Below, one piece after another: positions 10,493 through 20,951 of a DNA stretch of 64,000 bases. The position numbers and the translations under genes are program-made. A model generated the notes under the pieces. It saw only the letters and a list, made by a program, of their open reading frames with translations. It made no database searches and was not told the origin of the DNA. Every line of letters starts with the position of its first letter. The first letter of the stretch is position 1. The stretch is taken from contig JAGUCH010000008.1 in assembly GCA_019096065.1 (NCBI GenBank), forward strand, positions 1,245,001 to 1,309,000. The letters run 5' to 3'. The stretch is from Paracyclopina nana (taxonomy: Eukaryota > Arthropoda > Copepoda > Cyclopoida > Cyclopettidae).

Positions 10493-12335
10493 ACTGCCAA
10501 AACCACTTAATCTGGCTCCCCCAAAGCAAAGTCTGCTTTTGGGTGTATATAAATGGAGGTAATATAATGAGAGGTTTGCGGTGGATAAATAAGCAGATAA
10601 TCCTCAAGTGGCTTAAAGTAGCTCTTGGTCACGTGACTCAAAATCCCTTTAAGCCTTTCACGCACTTTACATTGAATACTAGAAAAAAAGAGTCCTTTTA
10701 CCATGGCAAACACACAAAAATGCACTTTTCTTGTTCGTGCGAAAAAAGGGGCATATTTGGCTGTTATTGAATGTAGAAAGGTCACTTTTTGCTGCCAAGA
10801 CCAGAAAAAGCATGCAAAGTAGAAAATCAATTAAACGAGTTGGACGTCCAAGTCTGGGATTCGGTTGGTCGACTCGGATCATTTGAGCGGAGGAAAATAC
10901 ACCAAAAATTAGTCTTTCATATACACTCTGGGGCTTTGGGGACGAAAAAAGTTAATTCCATAAAATCATTTTTAATGAAAAAAGATGTCCAAGAACGGTG
11001 CTTTGCCGACTTGAATCATTTAAGCGGATGTGGGCGATTTTGGCCAATATTGGATAAATCAGTGATTTTAGGTGTACTGTGGGGCTTTTGGGATTTAAAA
11101 AAGATGCACAGAGAGAAAAATAAATATTTGAGAAATTAATTATATTCAATTTAAGCTAATTTCCAAGTTATTTCAGTCAGGATTGAATTTTGTCAGAACA
11201 ATGGATATAATTTTTAAAAGACTCGCTTCGCTCGGCTCCGCTTCGCTCCTATGAAAAAAAGGCTTGAAGACTTTGTTGGAAAGTCCGCAAAGCTTTCACT
11301 TTAGGCTCCGCCTTCGCGGCGGAAGCCATCTTGAGCTGCGAGCTTTCTTATTCGCGGAAGAACTCGCGAGCAACCTCTGGCTTCCGGTGGCCTCGATTTC
11401 GAGGCTCCGCCCACTTTTACGAGGCTCTTTGGAGGCCTTCGAGGCTAGCAACATCTCACTCAAGATCCTTAGATGTATTCTTTTTATAGAGCTTTCTCCT
11501 TTCACTCAGCAAGCAAAACGCGCTTATTTTGACTTCAGACTGTATTTCAAATGAACGTATTTCAATTGGATACATCTGATATTGATACTTTGGCGCTATG
11601 ATTGTTTATAGTTTTGACTGGATGTATCCCAATGAGTCAAGTCCTTCAATTACTTGTAATCTAAGTAATGTATCTGTAGTAGTGCATTTGATCAAACCCG
11701 GAGTTTCAATTGCGGTACAATTGTATTTAGGCTAAATACAATTGAAATTTGTGAAAAAACGGGCTAAGACTGATGTATTTTCTGAAAGACTGCCTTTGTA
11801 TATACAAACGGAAAAGATTAAAAAAATAGTTCAAATACACCCCGATACAAAACAATATTTTCTGAATTACCACTGAAAAGTTTTTCAAATTCATAGTATC
11901 CGATTTGAATAAATACCCCGATACAGCAGAGGAGTTTGAGAATACAACCTGATCCAACTTAACCAATTCTTCATACAACTCAATACAACTGAACCATTTC
12001 TTAAAGCATATGTGTATCTGAGTATTTTCTTAGAATGCCCTGATACAGTAGAGATACTGTCAGAATTAAAACCCGATATAGCCAAACCATTCATGGATAC
12101 AACTCAGTTCCGATCACCCACCTCTTCATTTACCCAAATACAGTTGAATTATTTCTTCATTGAACCATGCAGATAATAACTTATAAATGCGCCTGTGAAT
12201 AAAAAAAGGAGCTAGGTAGTTTATATTGATGTAGTATATAGACAATTTCTAAATACACCCTGTACATCTCATCAATGACTTCTTTTCACGACCCGAACCA
12301 TCTCAATAATGGCTGAATACAGCAAATAATAAGAA
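10493..12335. other. Intergenic with degenerate repeats
   Basis: Two diverged copies of a ~150-bp unit lie at about 10840-11110; each contains the hairpin module described in the findings (GTCCAAG ... ATCATTTGAGCGGA). A GC-richer patch of TTCGCTCGGCTCCGC-like words spans 11220-11460. From 11560 the words ATACA and AATACA dominate. The 116-codon open frame 10789-11139 simply reads through the two repeat copies and is not taken as a gene. Confidence 0.5.
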
Positions 12336-12733
12336 AGGAGTTAAGGTCATGCAGAATATCACGCCTGTATCGCGATACATCTTGATGTAATGCAAAACAA
12401 TACAATAATTTCTCAACATCTCAGAAACTTCTGAATACAGCTGATGACGGTCAAAATATCACGCCTGTTTCGCGATACATCTAGATGTAATGCAAAGCTA
12501 TACAATAATTTCTCAATTCACCTCGATACATCTCAGAAAGTTCTGAATACTGCTGATGAAGAAAAAGGCGTAAGGTCAAAATATCACGCCTGTATCGCGA
12601 TACATCTTGATGTAATGCAAAGCAATTCAAGAATTTCTCAACATCTCAGAAATTACTGAATACAGCTGATGATGAAAAAGGAGTAAGGTCAAAATATCAC
12701 GCCTGTATCGTGATACATTTCAACATGATGCAT
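12336..12733. repeat. Tandem repeat of ~110-125 bp, 3.3 copies
   Basis: Each copy starts AATATCACGCCTGTATCGCG and contains the palindrome GTATCGCGATAC and the word GATGTAATGCAAA. It ends with CTGAATACAGCTGATGA. The last copy is cut off at 12733, where a tRNA-like A-box sequence and the GC-rich leader of the ETS gene begin. Confidence 0.9.
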
Positions 12734-12915
12734 ATGGCACAGTGGTTTATGCGCCAGCCTTTTCGAGCAGCGCGCAGTGTGTGGGGTTGGCGGCCTCCGC
12801 CGCTGGCCTCGCGTTGGGCTGCGCTCCGCGCGTTTTGCGCGAGGAGCGTCGCGCGATCTTGTTCGTGGTCGCGTTGCGACTCTGCAGCCACTTCCTCCGT
12901 GCACATCCGCTCACC
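12734..12915 (+). promoter_or_regulatory. GC/CpG-rich leader of the ETS gene (probable 5' UTR/promoter-proximal)
   Basis: About 180 bp of strikingly CpG-rich sequence (GCGCTCCGCGCG, GTCGCGCGATC) sits in an AT-rich setting directly before the proposed start codon. Its first 40 bp resemble a tRNA A-box region without a B box. The ETS frame is open backwards through it to 12742, so extra N-terminal coding sequence cannot be excluded. Confidence 0.4.
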
Positions 12916-15900
12916 ATGTTGTACAACGGTAAGCTGCCTTTTTCGTAATTTCCGTCAACATTTCCTGAAACGGGGCTACTTTATATTGGACTCTTGCAAC
13001 CATATTATAATAGCTAGCGCGGCTCTACACTACACACAAACGCACCTGATCTCACCTGCAGATATTACTTTTAATTATTGCCGACTTTCGTGACATTCCG
13101 CATTTGTAGTGCGCTAAAAGCTACCAGGTATTTTCTGGGAAATACAGAAGGGGAATGGTGCTTGGCTTGTATTGTGTAAGTGTGATTTGTCTGATTTTGC
13201 TTCAAGTGGTTTTGGGTGAATTTGTGTAAGAATGTATCCGATACGTTTTTTTTCATGCTAGAAAAACAGCGATTTTGTCAAGACAAAAATACTTTCTTTC
13301 AAAAGATGAATACATTCATGGTTGTATTTGGATACTATTGAAATACTACTTATAGTGAAAACAATGATTATGCAAGGAACACCTTATGAAATGTAAGGAA
13401 TACGTAGCGTAAATCTTAGTGAAATGCAACGAATACATTCAGAAATGTAATATATACATTTTTTGAATGATTTTGTTGCTATATTTTATTTTCAAATCAC
13501 GTAGAGCATATTTGAATCAGGAATCAGGAATCTGGAATAGCAATACATTTTCACTGTAAGAAATTTCTTTACATTGCATTATTAAAGAGATCGACGAAGT
13601 GTAGCGGCGAATACATTCGAAATTTTCACAAATACATTTGGAGATTTAAGCAAAGCCGTTTTCTGATTGTTTCGCTAAAGCGGCTTTCTTTTTTCCCATG
13701 GCTAAGCATTTTTGACGAATTATTTTCAAACTTTTTAGTTGACAACCTTTTGTTTAATCAATTAGCAAAGGTTTTGTTGTGGACACGCGCGCAAAGTAAA
13801 AAAAGAGGCGTTTATTTTGATCTTTGACTCTGAATGAATTTGACACTTTTTCCGCCAACGCAATGCACGCAATTTCCCACAACCGACTTTTCCCCTTTTT
13901 TTCATGTGAAATTGACAAAACGATTTTTCGTGGAAAAAAATCTAGTTTTAAGGCTGCACCCCATGCCCAAGAAAAATGGCGCTTTTGTATGAGATTATGC
14001 AAATTTTCTGGCTGGAAAAAGTCGCTTACATTCACGACAAAAAAGAAATAATGATGAAGCCGCATGAAAAATTGAATCCCTGAGAATACATCACAATACA
14101 TTTCTCATTACAGAGTTTCGCAAAGGTTGCTGGGATACGACTTACTCAACGAGTCTCACAACTCAACATTTGGGCAATAAAAGCTCCGTTGATGCACATA
14201 ATGGTGAGTAATTGCCCCTGAAAGTGTATTCTGAATTCTGAATACATCCATATGTATTATGCATTCTGTACCGTTATGCTTTAGTTAGCTCCTTTTCATA
14301 CGCCATTATTTTCGCTAAAAAACCTACAAATAAATAAATTAATGGATGATTTGTAAGCAGAACTGTATTTTCACGAGGAAAGGCAAAAGCTTGTAATTTT
14401 AATTATAACTTGTAAGATGAAACATTGTAAAAGAAAATATTTTTAGCCAAGATGTGCAAAAAAAAATGCATTTTCATAGGTGTAATTTTGTTCTATTTTG
14501 TATTCATGAAAATCTTTTTTTTTTGGTATTTTAGGTAGATTTCATAGCATTAAAAAATGTATGATATTGCATTTGTTAGCTTGACTATGGCAAATGTACT
14601 GGACAGCTTCAACCTTTGAATAATCTGTATCTCACAAAAAGAAGCAATAAATGCACATTTAATTACTCTCGATACACAAATGTATTTTTATTCCTGTTTT
14701 TTATGCATTCCAAATACATTTTCTATGTATTTTACAATAGTAAACAAATTGAATGGCAAAAGCTGTATTTCAGCATTTTACAAGTTCAATACAATATAAA
14801 GTCAAATGAAGAAGTCAATTGAAATTCTGGTCCAAATACATTGAATACATATAGTACGTTTATCCCGCTTTCACATACGTATTTGAGCCTCATTTACAAG
14901 TCTGATTTTCTGTTTTGTAGCTGCAGTTTCGGCTGCTGCAGCAGCAGCTGATCCCTACGCGTTATTGTCTTCAACATCCCGAGGTTTGGTATCCCAAGGA
15001 TCCGGGCAAATCCAGCTTTGGCAATTCCTCCTGGAATTGCTTTCAGATGCGGCAAATGCCAACATCATCACTTGGGAGGGCACCAATGGAGAATTCAAGC
15101 TCACGGATCCGGACGAAGTGGCGCGAAAATGGGGAGAGCGAAAGTCAAAGCCAAACATGAACTATGACAAGCTGAGCCGCGCATTAAGGTAAAATACATA
15201 TTCCGTATTTTTTATGAGCGTAAAGAAAGCAAGTCACTCACTAAGCTTGAAATTCATGAATTAATGTGCCGAATTGGAATAAATTTGCCGGGCGTCATTG
15301 AAATGACGTTGTGAATGTCCAAGTCAAATTTGGTTGATATCCAGCGTTGCTATCTTAAGGACGATTTTGGCCTTGTTTATCCTCAAGTTATCGCTGAGCT
15401 AGAAGCCTTAAAAGCGCCTTTCTAATTCAGATTCAACCCAGCAGCCATCTCAAAAATTTATTATATTATAATAAGTGTAACAAGTACAATAATAATAATT
15501 TAAGCACGGTTCAAATCACCCTTAAGTAATTAACATACGCTCTCAGCCAAATCTGGCTTGGACATTCACAACGCCATTTCCATGACTCTCAGCAAATTTG
15601 TTCCAATCCGGCGCATGAATCAATGAGTTTCAAGCCTTGCCAGTGACTTGCGCTTTATACACCCGATCACGGCCTAATTCCGGATGTATTCCAATTACAG
15701 GTATTACTACGACAAGAACATCATGACGAAGGTGCACGGGAAGCGGTACGCGTACAAGTTCGACTTCCACGCGCTGATGCAAGCGTGTCAGTCGCAGGGT
15801 CACGACGCGACCGGCGGTTACAAGTACGCGTCCGAGTTCAGCGCCGCCGCCGGTCTCTTCTCATCGCCGGCGGGCTACCAGTGTCCCAAGCTGAACGGGC

Positions 15901-16370
15901 TGACCGCCGGCGCGGCGCACCTGCAGCTGGCGCATCAGCAGTCGCTCTTCGGCCCGCCGCCCTCGCCCTGGAATTGGAACCACACGGGCATGAACAACCT
16001 CACCAACCTCTACAGCTCGGCGGCCTCGGCCATGACCACCAACTCCATGGTGGGCCAGCATGGCCACCAGCAATTCCACGCGGCCATGCCGGTTTTGCAG
16101 CAACAGCAGCAGCAGCAGCAACAGCAGCAAAAAACGGCCTCTTCTTCGGCCTCGGCGGAAAGCGAGGCCGCCGCGGCCCTCGTTACGTCTTCCTGCTTCA
16201 CGCCGAGTTCGGCCTCGGCGGCCTCGGTGGCGGCCGCGGCGGCCGTCGCGTCCGCCGGTTTCAACCCGCGGGATTTCCGCGACTTTCCAAACCTCGTTTC
16301 GCGCCACCATTCGCCGCCCACCGGGCCTTCCACTTTGGACCGTTATCCCTACCTTTCCCAGACCTCTTAA
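12916..16370 (+). CDS. ETS-domain transcription factor, ERG/FLI/FEV (Ets65A-like) subfamily
   Basis: Coding exons 12916-12928, 14114-14203, 14921-15188 and 15701-16370 join in phase to 346 residues. The ETS winged-helix domain spans about residues 64-150: [15 protein letters not shown], then [47 protein letters not shown], with the DNA-contacting RALRYYYDK split by the last intron. This is the ERG/FLI/FEV signature, so GGAA-core binding in the nucleus is expected. There is no Pointed domain, as in FEV and short Ets65A-type proteins. The C-terminal half is low complexity: a Trp-containing SPWNWN patch, about 12 Gln (near 16098-16132), then Ala/Ser runs. The first exon (MLYN) rests on phase, a CACCATG start context and a GTAAG donor; it is the least certain part. 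Bases 15785-16435 are also open in another frame, a by-product of high GC. Confidence 0.9.
15221..15658. mobile_element. MITE/foldback element with ~105-bp inverted ends in the last ETS intron
   Basis: The left arm (GCAAGTCACT at about 15230, AAGCTTGAAATTCATG, through TTGTGAATGTCCAAG to about 15334) is matched inverted by the right arm from CCAAATCTGGCTTGG at about 15547 to CAAGCC...AGTGACTTGCGC at about 15653. The arms are roughly 80-85% similar by eye, with about 210 bp between them. The right end lies only about 45 bp before the exon-4 acceptor, so the folded arm could affect splicing. Confidence 0.8.
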
Positions 16371-16604
16371 ATATATCTATATACTTATTAGGGGGAGAAC
16401 AGCTGCTTTTGCCCTCCGGTATTTTGCATAATTAATGCAATTGTTGGAGCAGATGAGCGGGGCCCCAAAAAGGCAGTAAATGAGAAGACCTTCCAAGCTT
16501 TCACTACTTCGTATTTAATATGAAATAAGATGTATTTAGCCATTCCTCCATTTAAAGTCAGTACAATAATCTTGTCTAGTCATCATTATATCCTTATTAT
16601 TATG

Positions 16605-16610
16605 AATAAA
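16605..16610 (+). terminator. Polyadenylation signal of the ETS gene
   Basis: AATAAA lies about 235 bases after the ETS stop codon. Confidence 0.5.
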
Positions 16611-16988
16611 GAGATGCCATAATTTGCTCGTTAATGAACCACCCGAGTCGAATTGGCGATTATCCACGGGTATCTAATAATACCGCGCACCGAAAGTGGA
16701 AAGCACGTGCAAATTGATCAACTTGATATGTCTATTAAAAAAAAGAAACCATTTTCTCAAAACACAAAAAAACCCGATAAAATAATCATTGATATTATAT
16801 TTAAAAAAAAATGTTATTTGTGCTTTTTTAAAATGAAGAGAAAATCAGCGGTAACGGCGGCAAAAGCGAGGTTGCGTGACTGACATAAAAATGTTCCGCT
16901 AAACAAATTCTCTTCTAGCTAGTATTAATTATGCTAAGTGAACATTGTTGAAAATCACACATATATTTGGATATTTTGAAAATTGATC
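16611..16988. other. Intergenic between ETS gene and nuclear-receptor cluster
   Basis: AT-rich, no exon supported. Convergent transcription (ETS plus, receptors minus) meets here. Confidence 0.4.
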
Positions 16989-17183
16989 TGTCCTCATTTT
17001 CCATGAAAGCGTTCAACTTTCGGTTCAGATATTTTTGGATAGTCCACTGAAATTTCTTGTAGAGTGGATCAATCCCAAGGAATTCCTCGACAACGGTTGG
17101 CATCAAATCAAGAATGAAATCCAGAAACGCAGATATGTCACCAATGATGAACGTCATTTGGGCTTGGTCGGTTTTGTGGTGAA
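16989..17183 (-). pseudogene. Duplicated ligand-domain fragment of the adjacent nuclear receptor
   Basis: These 195 bp match 17491-17685, inside the last exon of the neighbouring receptor, base for base without a gap and with only scattered substitutions. The reading frame is still open (QAQMTFIIGD, GIDPLYKK, WTIQKYLNRKLNAFM). It lacks flanking receptor sequence and its frame runs on into unrelated residues, so I read it as a solitary duplicated fragment. It could also be an alternative 3' exon or the remnant of a third gene. Confidence 0.75.
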
Positions 17184-17254
17184 TCACTCAAATCCGGAAT
17201 GAAACCACAAACACACAGAAAAAACACATTTCTCACCAAAAAATGTGACCACTT

Positions 17255-20168
17255 TTAAGAAACGTCAGCTTTTTCGCATTCACTGATGAACTTTCGCATT
17301 AACACAGCGTATTGGCAAAGGTCGTCAAAGAAGGAATTGAGCATGGCCTCGGGCGAAACTTCGTCACAAATGGAGGCCATGGACTCCTTGATTTTTTTCA
17401 GCAGCATTTTCCGCGTGAATGTAAACAGCGAGATCATCTCATCGCCTAGAGGGTTATTCAATAAAAGTAGGACAAGCGTCAATCCGAAAATGTCCTCATT
17501 ATCCATGAAAGCGTTCAACTTTCGGTTGAGATATTTCTGAATAGTCCACTCATGTTTCTTGTAGAGTGGATCAATGCCATGGAATTCTTCGACAGTGGTT
17601 GGCGTCAAATCCGGAATGAAATCCGGAAACGCGGATTCGTCGCCAATGATGAACGTCATTTGTGCTCGGCCGGTTTTGTAGTGAACTTGCTTCAAAAAAA
17701 GGACAAGACACGCTAACGGAAAATTGTTTCGAATCATGATCGGTACTCTTTTGGATGTGAGGCAATCCATCATGAAATGGAGCCTTTGCGCCACGACGAG
17801 CGAAGCGAATTGAAGCACCTGAGGCCGCGCTTCAAGTTGGCCTTGCTTGAACGCTACATAGGCCTTGAGGAATTCCTCAGTGACAGGTACACTTGTCCTT
17901 GCTTGGCTGTACAAGCCAGCTTTCTGCGCAATCCATCCGGATTCATCACCCTGCAAAGCGGACATGTCCAAAGTTTCGATGTCAGCAAAAGTTGGGTAAA
18001 TGTTGGCCAAGGTAGACATCTTTTTCAGCGTCCCAGCAAATACGTCCATTTTGACCCCGAAAGTGACCTCAAGCAGGGAATTGTTGTAGTTTGAGGTCAT
18101 TAGAATTTGCCCTGGATTCAACAGAGCTTGGAATTCCTCGCGGCTCCAGGATGAAGTGTCGAAAATGAGGCAGTGAGCGATGAAACCTTTCTGAGTCTGA
18201 GGAGGACGCAGCTTGGACGTCCATTGACACATTTTCTTGTACGCTCGAATGTCCTCCGGACGTTCGAGTGGTATGAGCGTGCCGCAAAAATTCAACTGAC
18301 CGAAGGTGACTCTGTTGAGTAAGTGGACTTCCCCAGCGCCTTTAAAAACAATATAAAAACTATATTTTTTAATGAAGAAAATTGGACGTCCAAATTATTT
18401 GCGCTATAGATTATTGAAGCGAAATCAAACTTTTTAAGCACGCACAAAAGTAATAAGAATTACTGATTTTTACGGAAAAAATAGATGTACTATTTTAAAG
18501 AGTGAGTTCCGCTACACTCTGCTACACTCCGCTACACTCCGCTTCACTCCGCTTCACTCCGCTTCACTCCGCTTCACTCCGCTTCACTCCGCTACACTCC
18601 CTTAAATTCCTTAAACTTTAATCTAAGCTCCGCTACATTCAGTTTCGTACTCAAACACTTTTCTCCTCTCCTCTTCACTTCGCTACATTTCACTTAACTC
18701 CGCTTCACGCATTTTAATTCCTAAAGCTTGAGCTAAACTCGGATTTAGTTAGATACATCAATGTTAATTCTTTTTTCTTCTCTCCTCGTCACATTGCTAC
18801 ATTTCGCTTCACTCCACTGTTGCGTTACGCTACATGCGTCTCGATTCACTCCGCTACATCTCGATTCACTCCGCTACATCTCGATTCACTCCGCTACATC
18901 CCGATTCACTCTGCTACACCTCGATTCACTCCGCTGCACATAGTTTAGATTCGATACATTTCGCTTCGCTCCGCTACATTTCCGTTCTCACACAACAATC
19001 ATACTTGCGATTCAAAAGCACTTTCTATGCTTTTCACTGGAATTAGCATGCACATCTTCATCATAGCATTAAAGACACTTTTTCATGCTCTGATCTTTTT
19101 AAAAAAGTGATCTTGTAAGAAGAGAAAGAGAAATGTTCTGGCGAAACCTTACTTTCTCATTTTCAAAGGTAAGTGTAAGCCCACATACATTACCTTCAAG
19201 AGCTTCTCTGAAACGTATCCTGATTAATTTGTTCATAAGCATCTACCTTAATTCACTCAAGCTTTCTACCATTGCTCAACAAGAAGTATCAGCTTTCTAT
19301 TACAAAATACCATGTCTTGTTTTACACTAACTCAAAGCTGTAAAATACATATAAAATACAGTTTTTTGGGCGGGATGACGTATTGCTTACACCTCGAAAA
19401 ATAATGAAACTGTATTCGTATTAACAACTTAAAGTTCAGTCTGTGCAACTGAAAATAGCCTCAAAAGGCCAAGATTTACCGAGCTTACGTACATAGATAT
19501 GGAAGTGATGATCCAAAGAGCCAATTGAGTTGTTCCATAGCATTGTCAGCTGTTAGGTAGTTGGCCATTACGTAATGCTGAAACAGCTGAGCATTCCTGC
19601 TGAGCAATAAGCCTTGGTCATGTGGATGCAATACATTGAAGGAGGTGCACTTCAATGCAAAAGTCCACAGCATTTCCGGCACTTTTTGCACCGCAGTCAA
19701 TACACCTTTGGTGTGTTGAGGCCCCCACACCTGACTCAGGTGCCCGTTGGTGACCAGGTGCTCACAGGGCTGACCACTCAAGAGGGACACTTCAAACTGT
19801 TGGTTGTACACCTGTATAAGCGATTGATGCGTCCCGCCATTACTTACACCTGCACCTGCACCTGCCCTCTTGGGAAAGGTGTATTTCTTGCTCTCCTCTT
19901 CATCGGGAACGACATCAGGGTTCATGCCCACCTCGATGCACTTGTCGAACCGGCATTTCCTGCACCTGGTCTTCTTTCCCAGGTGCAAATTGCACCTGCC
20001 TCCTTCTTCCTCACCTTTGCATTCTAAGCCACCCTTTTTTTCCCGCACGATCCGCCTGAAGAAAGCTTTGCAGCTCAAGCAGCAAATTCCACCATAATGT
20101 GCAAAATGCACCTTATTTGGTTTGGCATTTTCGCCACAAATTTGGCAGACTTTCTTTCTCACATCCAT
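17255..20168 (-). CDS. Nuclear receptor 1 (divergent NR, 2 exons)
   Basis: Minus-strand exons 20168-19493 and 18339-17255 join in phase 1 to 586 residues. The DNA-binding domain is at the N-terminus: CQIC at 8-11, then HYGGICCLSCKAFFRR (P-box region CLSCK) and CRKCRFDKCIEVGM. The spacing between the second and third zinc cysteines is 18 rather than the usual 13, and the second finger has C-x8-C-x9-C-x2-C. The rest (about 200-586) is an alpha-helical ligand-binding region aligning along its length with receptor 2 (for example NAFMDNED and MLLKKI). It should act as a nuclear, ligand-regulated or orphan transcription factor. The start is the ATG at 20168, matching receptor 2 (MDVRKK/MDIKK); an in-frame ATG at 20300 would add 44 residues. 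The donor is T|GTACGT and the acceptor TTTTTAAAG, both weak, chosen because they restore the homologous join YLC-AGEVHLLNRV. Confidence 0.82.
18509..18605. repeat. 10-bp minisatellite CGCTTCACTC (intronic)
   Basis: About nine units of CGCTTCACTC/CGCTACACTC lie in the single intron of nuclear receptor 1. A second block of related 15-bp units (CTCCGCTACATCTCG) lies at 18836-18950. Confidence 0.9.
18836..18950. repeat. 15-bp minisatellite (CTCCGCTACATCTCGATTCA-type)
   Basis: There are about seven units with core ATTCACTCCGCTACA, evidently derived from the same GCTACACTCCG words as the 18.5-kb array in this intron. Diverged single words link the two blocks. Confidence 0.85.
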
Positions 20169-20439
20169 CACTGCTAGTTTGTCAGCAATTGGCTGGCACC
20201 TGCACCTGCCTCCGGGGAAGTGAGCAGAGAAATCCTCTCTGCTTTTACTACAGAGACGTTCAACCAAAACAGAGTACACTTCTTCCTTTTTTGGGTACAA
20301 CAGCTTCTAATATACAGTATAAGAGTAATAGTACATTTTATCATCACAACTTTGCAAAGTGGACTATGTTCAATAATTGCATCTGCAGCCAAATAAAAAT
20401 ATTGGTATTTGTAATTTGAATAGGTTTTTTCACGATACT

Positions 20440-20660
20440 CTTTAAGTTTATTTCTAATGAGGGTTATGTATTTACAATGCGTTTTACGTATTTGCTACAC
20501 GTTTAATGTATTTCAATACGTGTTATGTATTTTCAATTCGTGTTAGGTATTTTCAATTCGTGTTAGGTATTTTCAATACATTTATGTATTTTTAATACAA
20601 TTTATGTATTTTCATTATATTTATGTATTTTCAATACGTTTTATGTATTTTGAAGAATTT
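20440..20660. repeat. TATGTATTTTCAATACG word repeat
   Basis: About ten loosely periodic copies (roughly 20 bp) of GTATTTTCAATACG lie just upstream of nuclear receptor 1 on its strand. The words GTATTT and AATACA are frequent throughout 11.5-15 kb and 20.4-22.9 kb. Confidence 0.7.
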
Positions 20661-20825
20661 ACACATTTTCATGTCGCAGATCTTTCTTGTCGATTGAAAA
20701 ATTAGAAGCATTCACAATAATGCTACTACGAACACAGTACATATATTCAAAATACATTTAAGTGTGTTCCCTAAAATAGTTCACACTTTTTAGTGTTCGC
20801 AATACATTTTAGACCGTTCCCAATT

Positions 20826-20831
20826 TTTATT
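20826..20831 (-). terminator. Polyadenylation signal of nuclear receptor 2
   Basis: AATAAA on the minus strand lies about 120 bases after the receptor 2 stop codon. Confidence 0.5.
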
Positions 20832-20951
20832 GTTCACTCAATACATACGCATGTATCCACAACAATGCATTTTAGTGCGTACACAAACCATTTGAGGGTT
20901 TCCAGAATACCTGTGTATTTCAAAATACTTTGATACGTAATCTGCATCCCA

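Noticed and set aside
10789-11139. 116-codon open frame
   Set aside because: It reads through two diverged copies of a ~150-bp repeat that carries the hairpin module.
15785-16435. Long alternative-frame ORF overlapping the ETS C-terminal region
   Set aside because: High GC and Gln/Ala repeats open all frames here; only the spliced ETS frame continues the domain.
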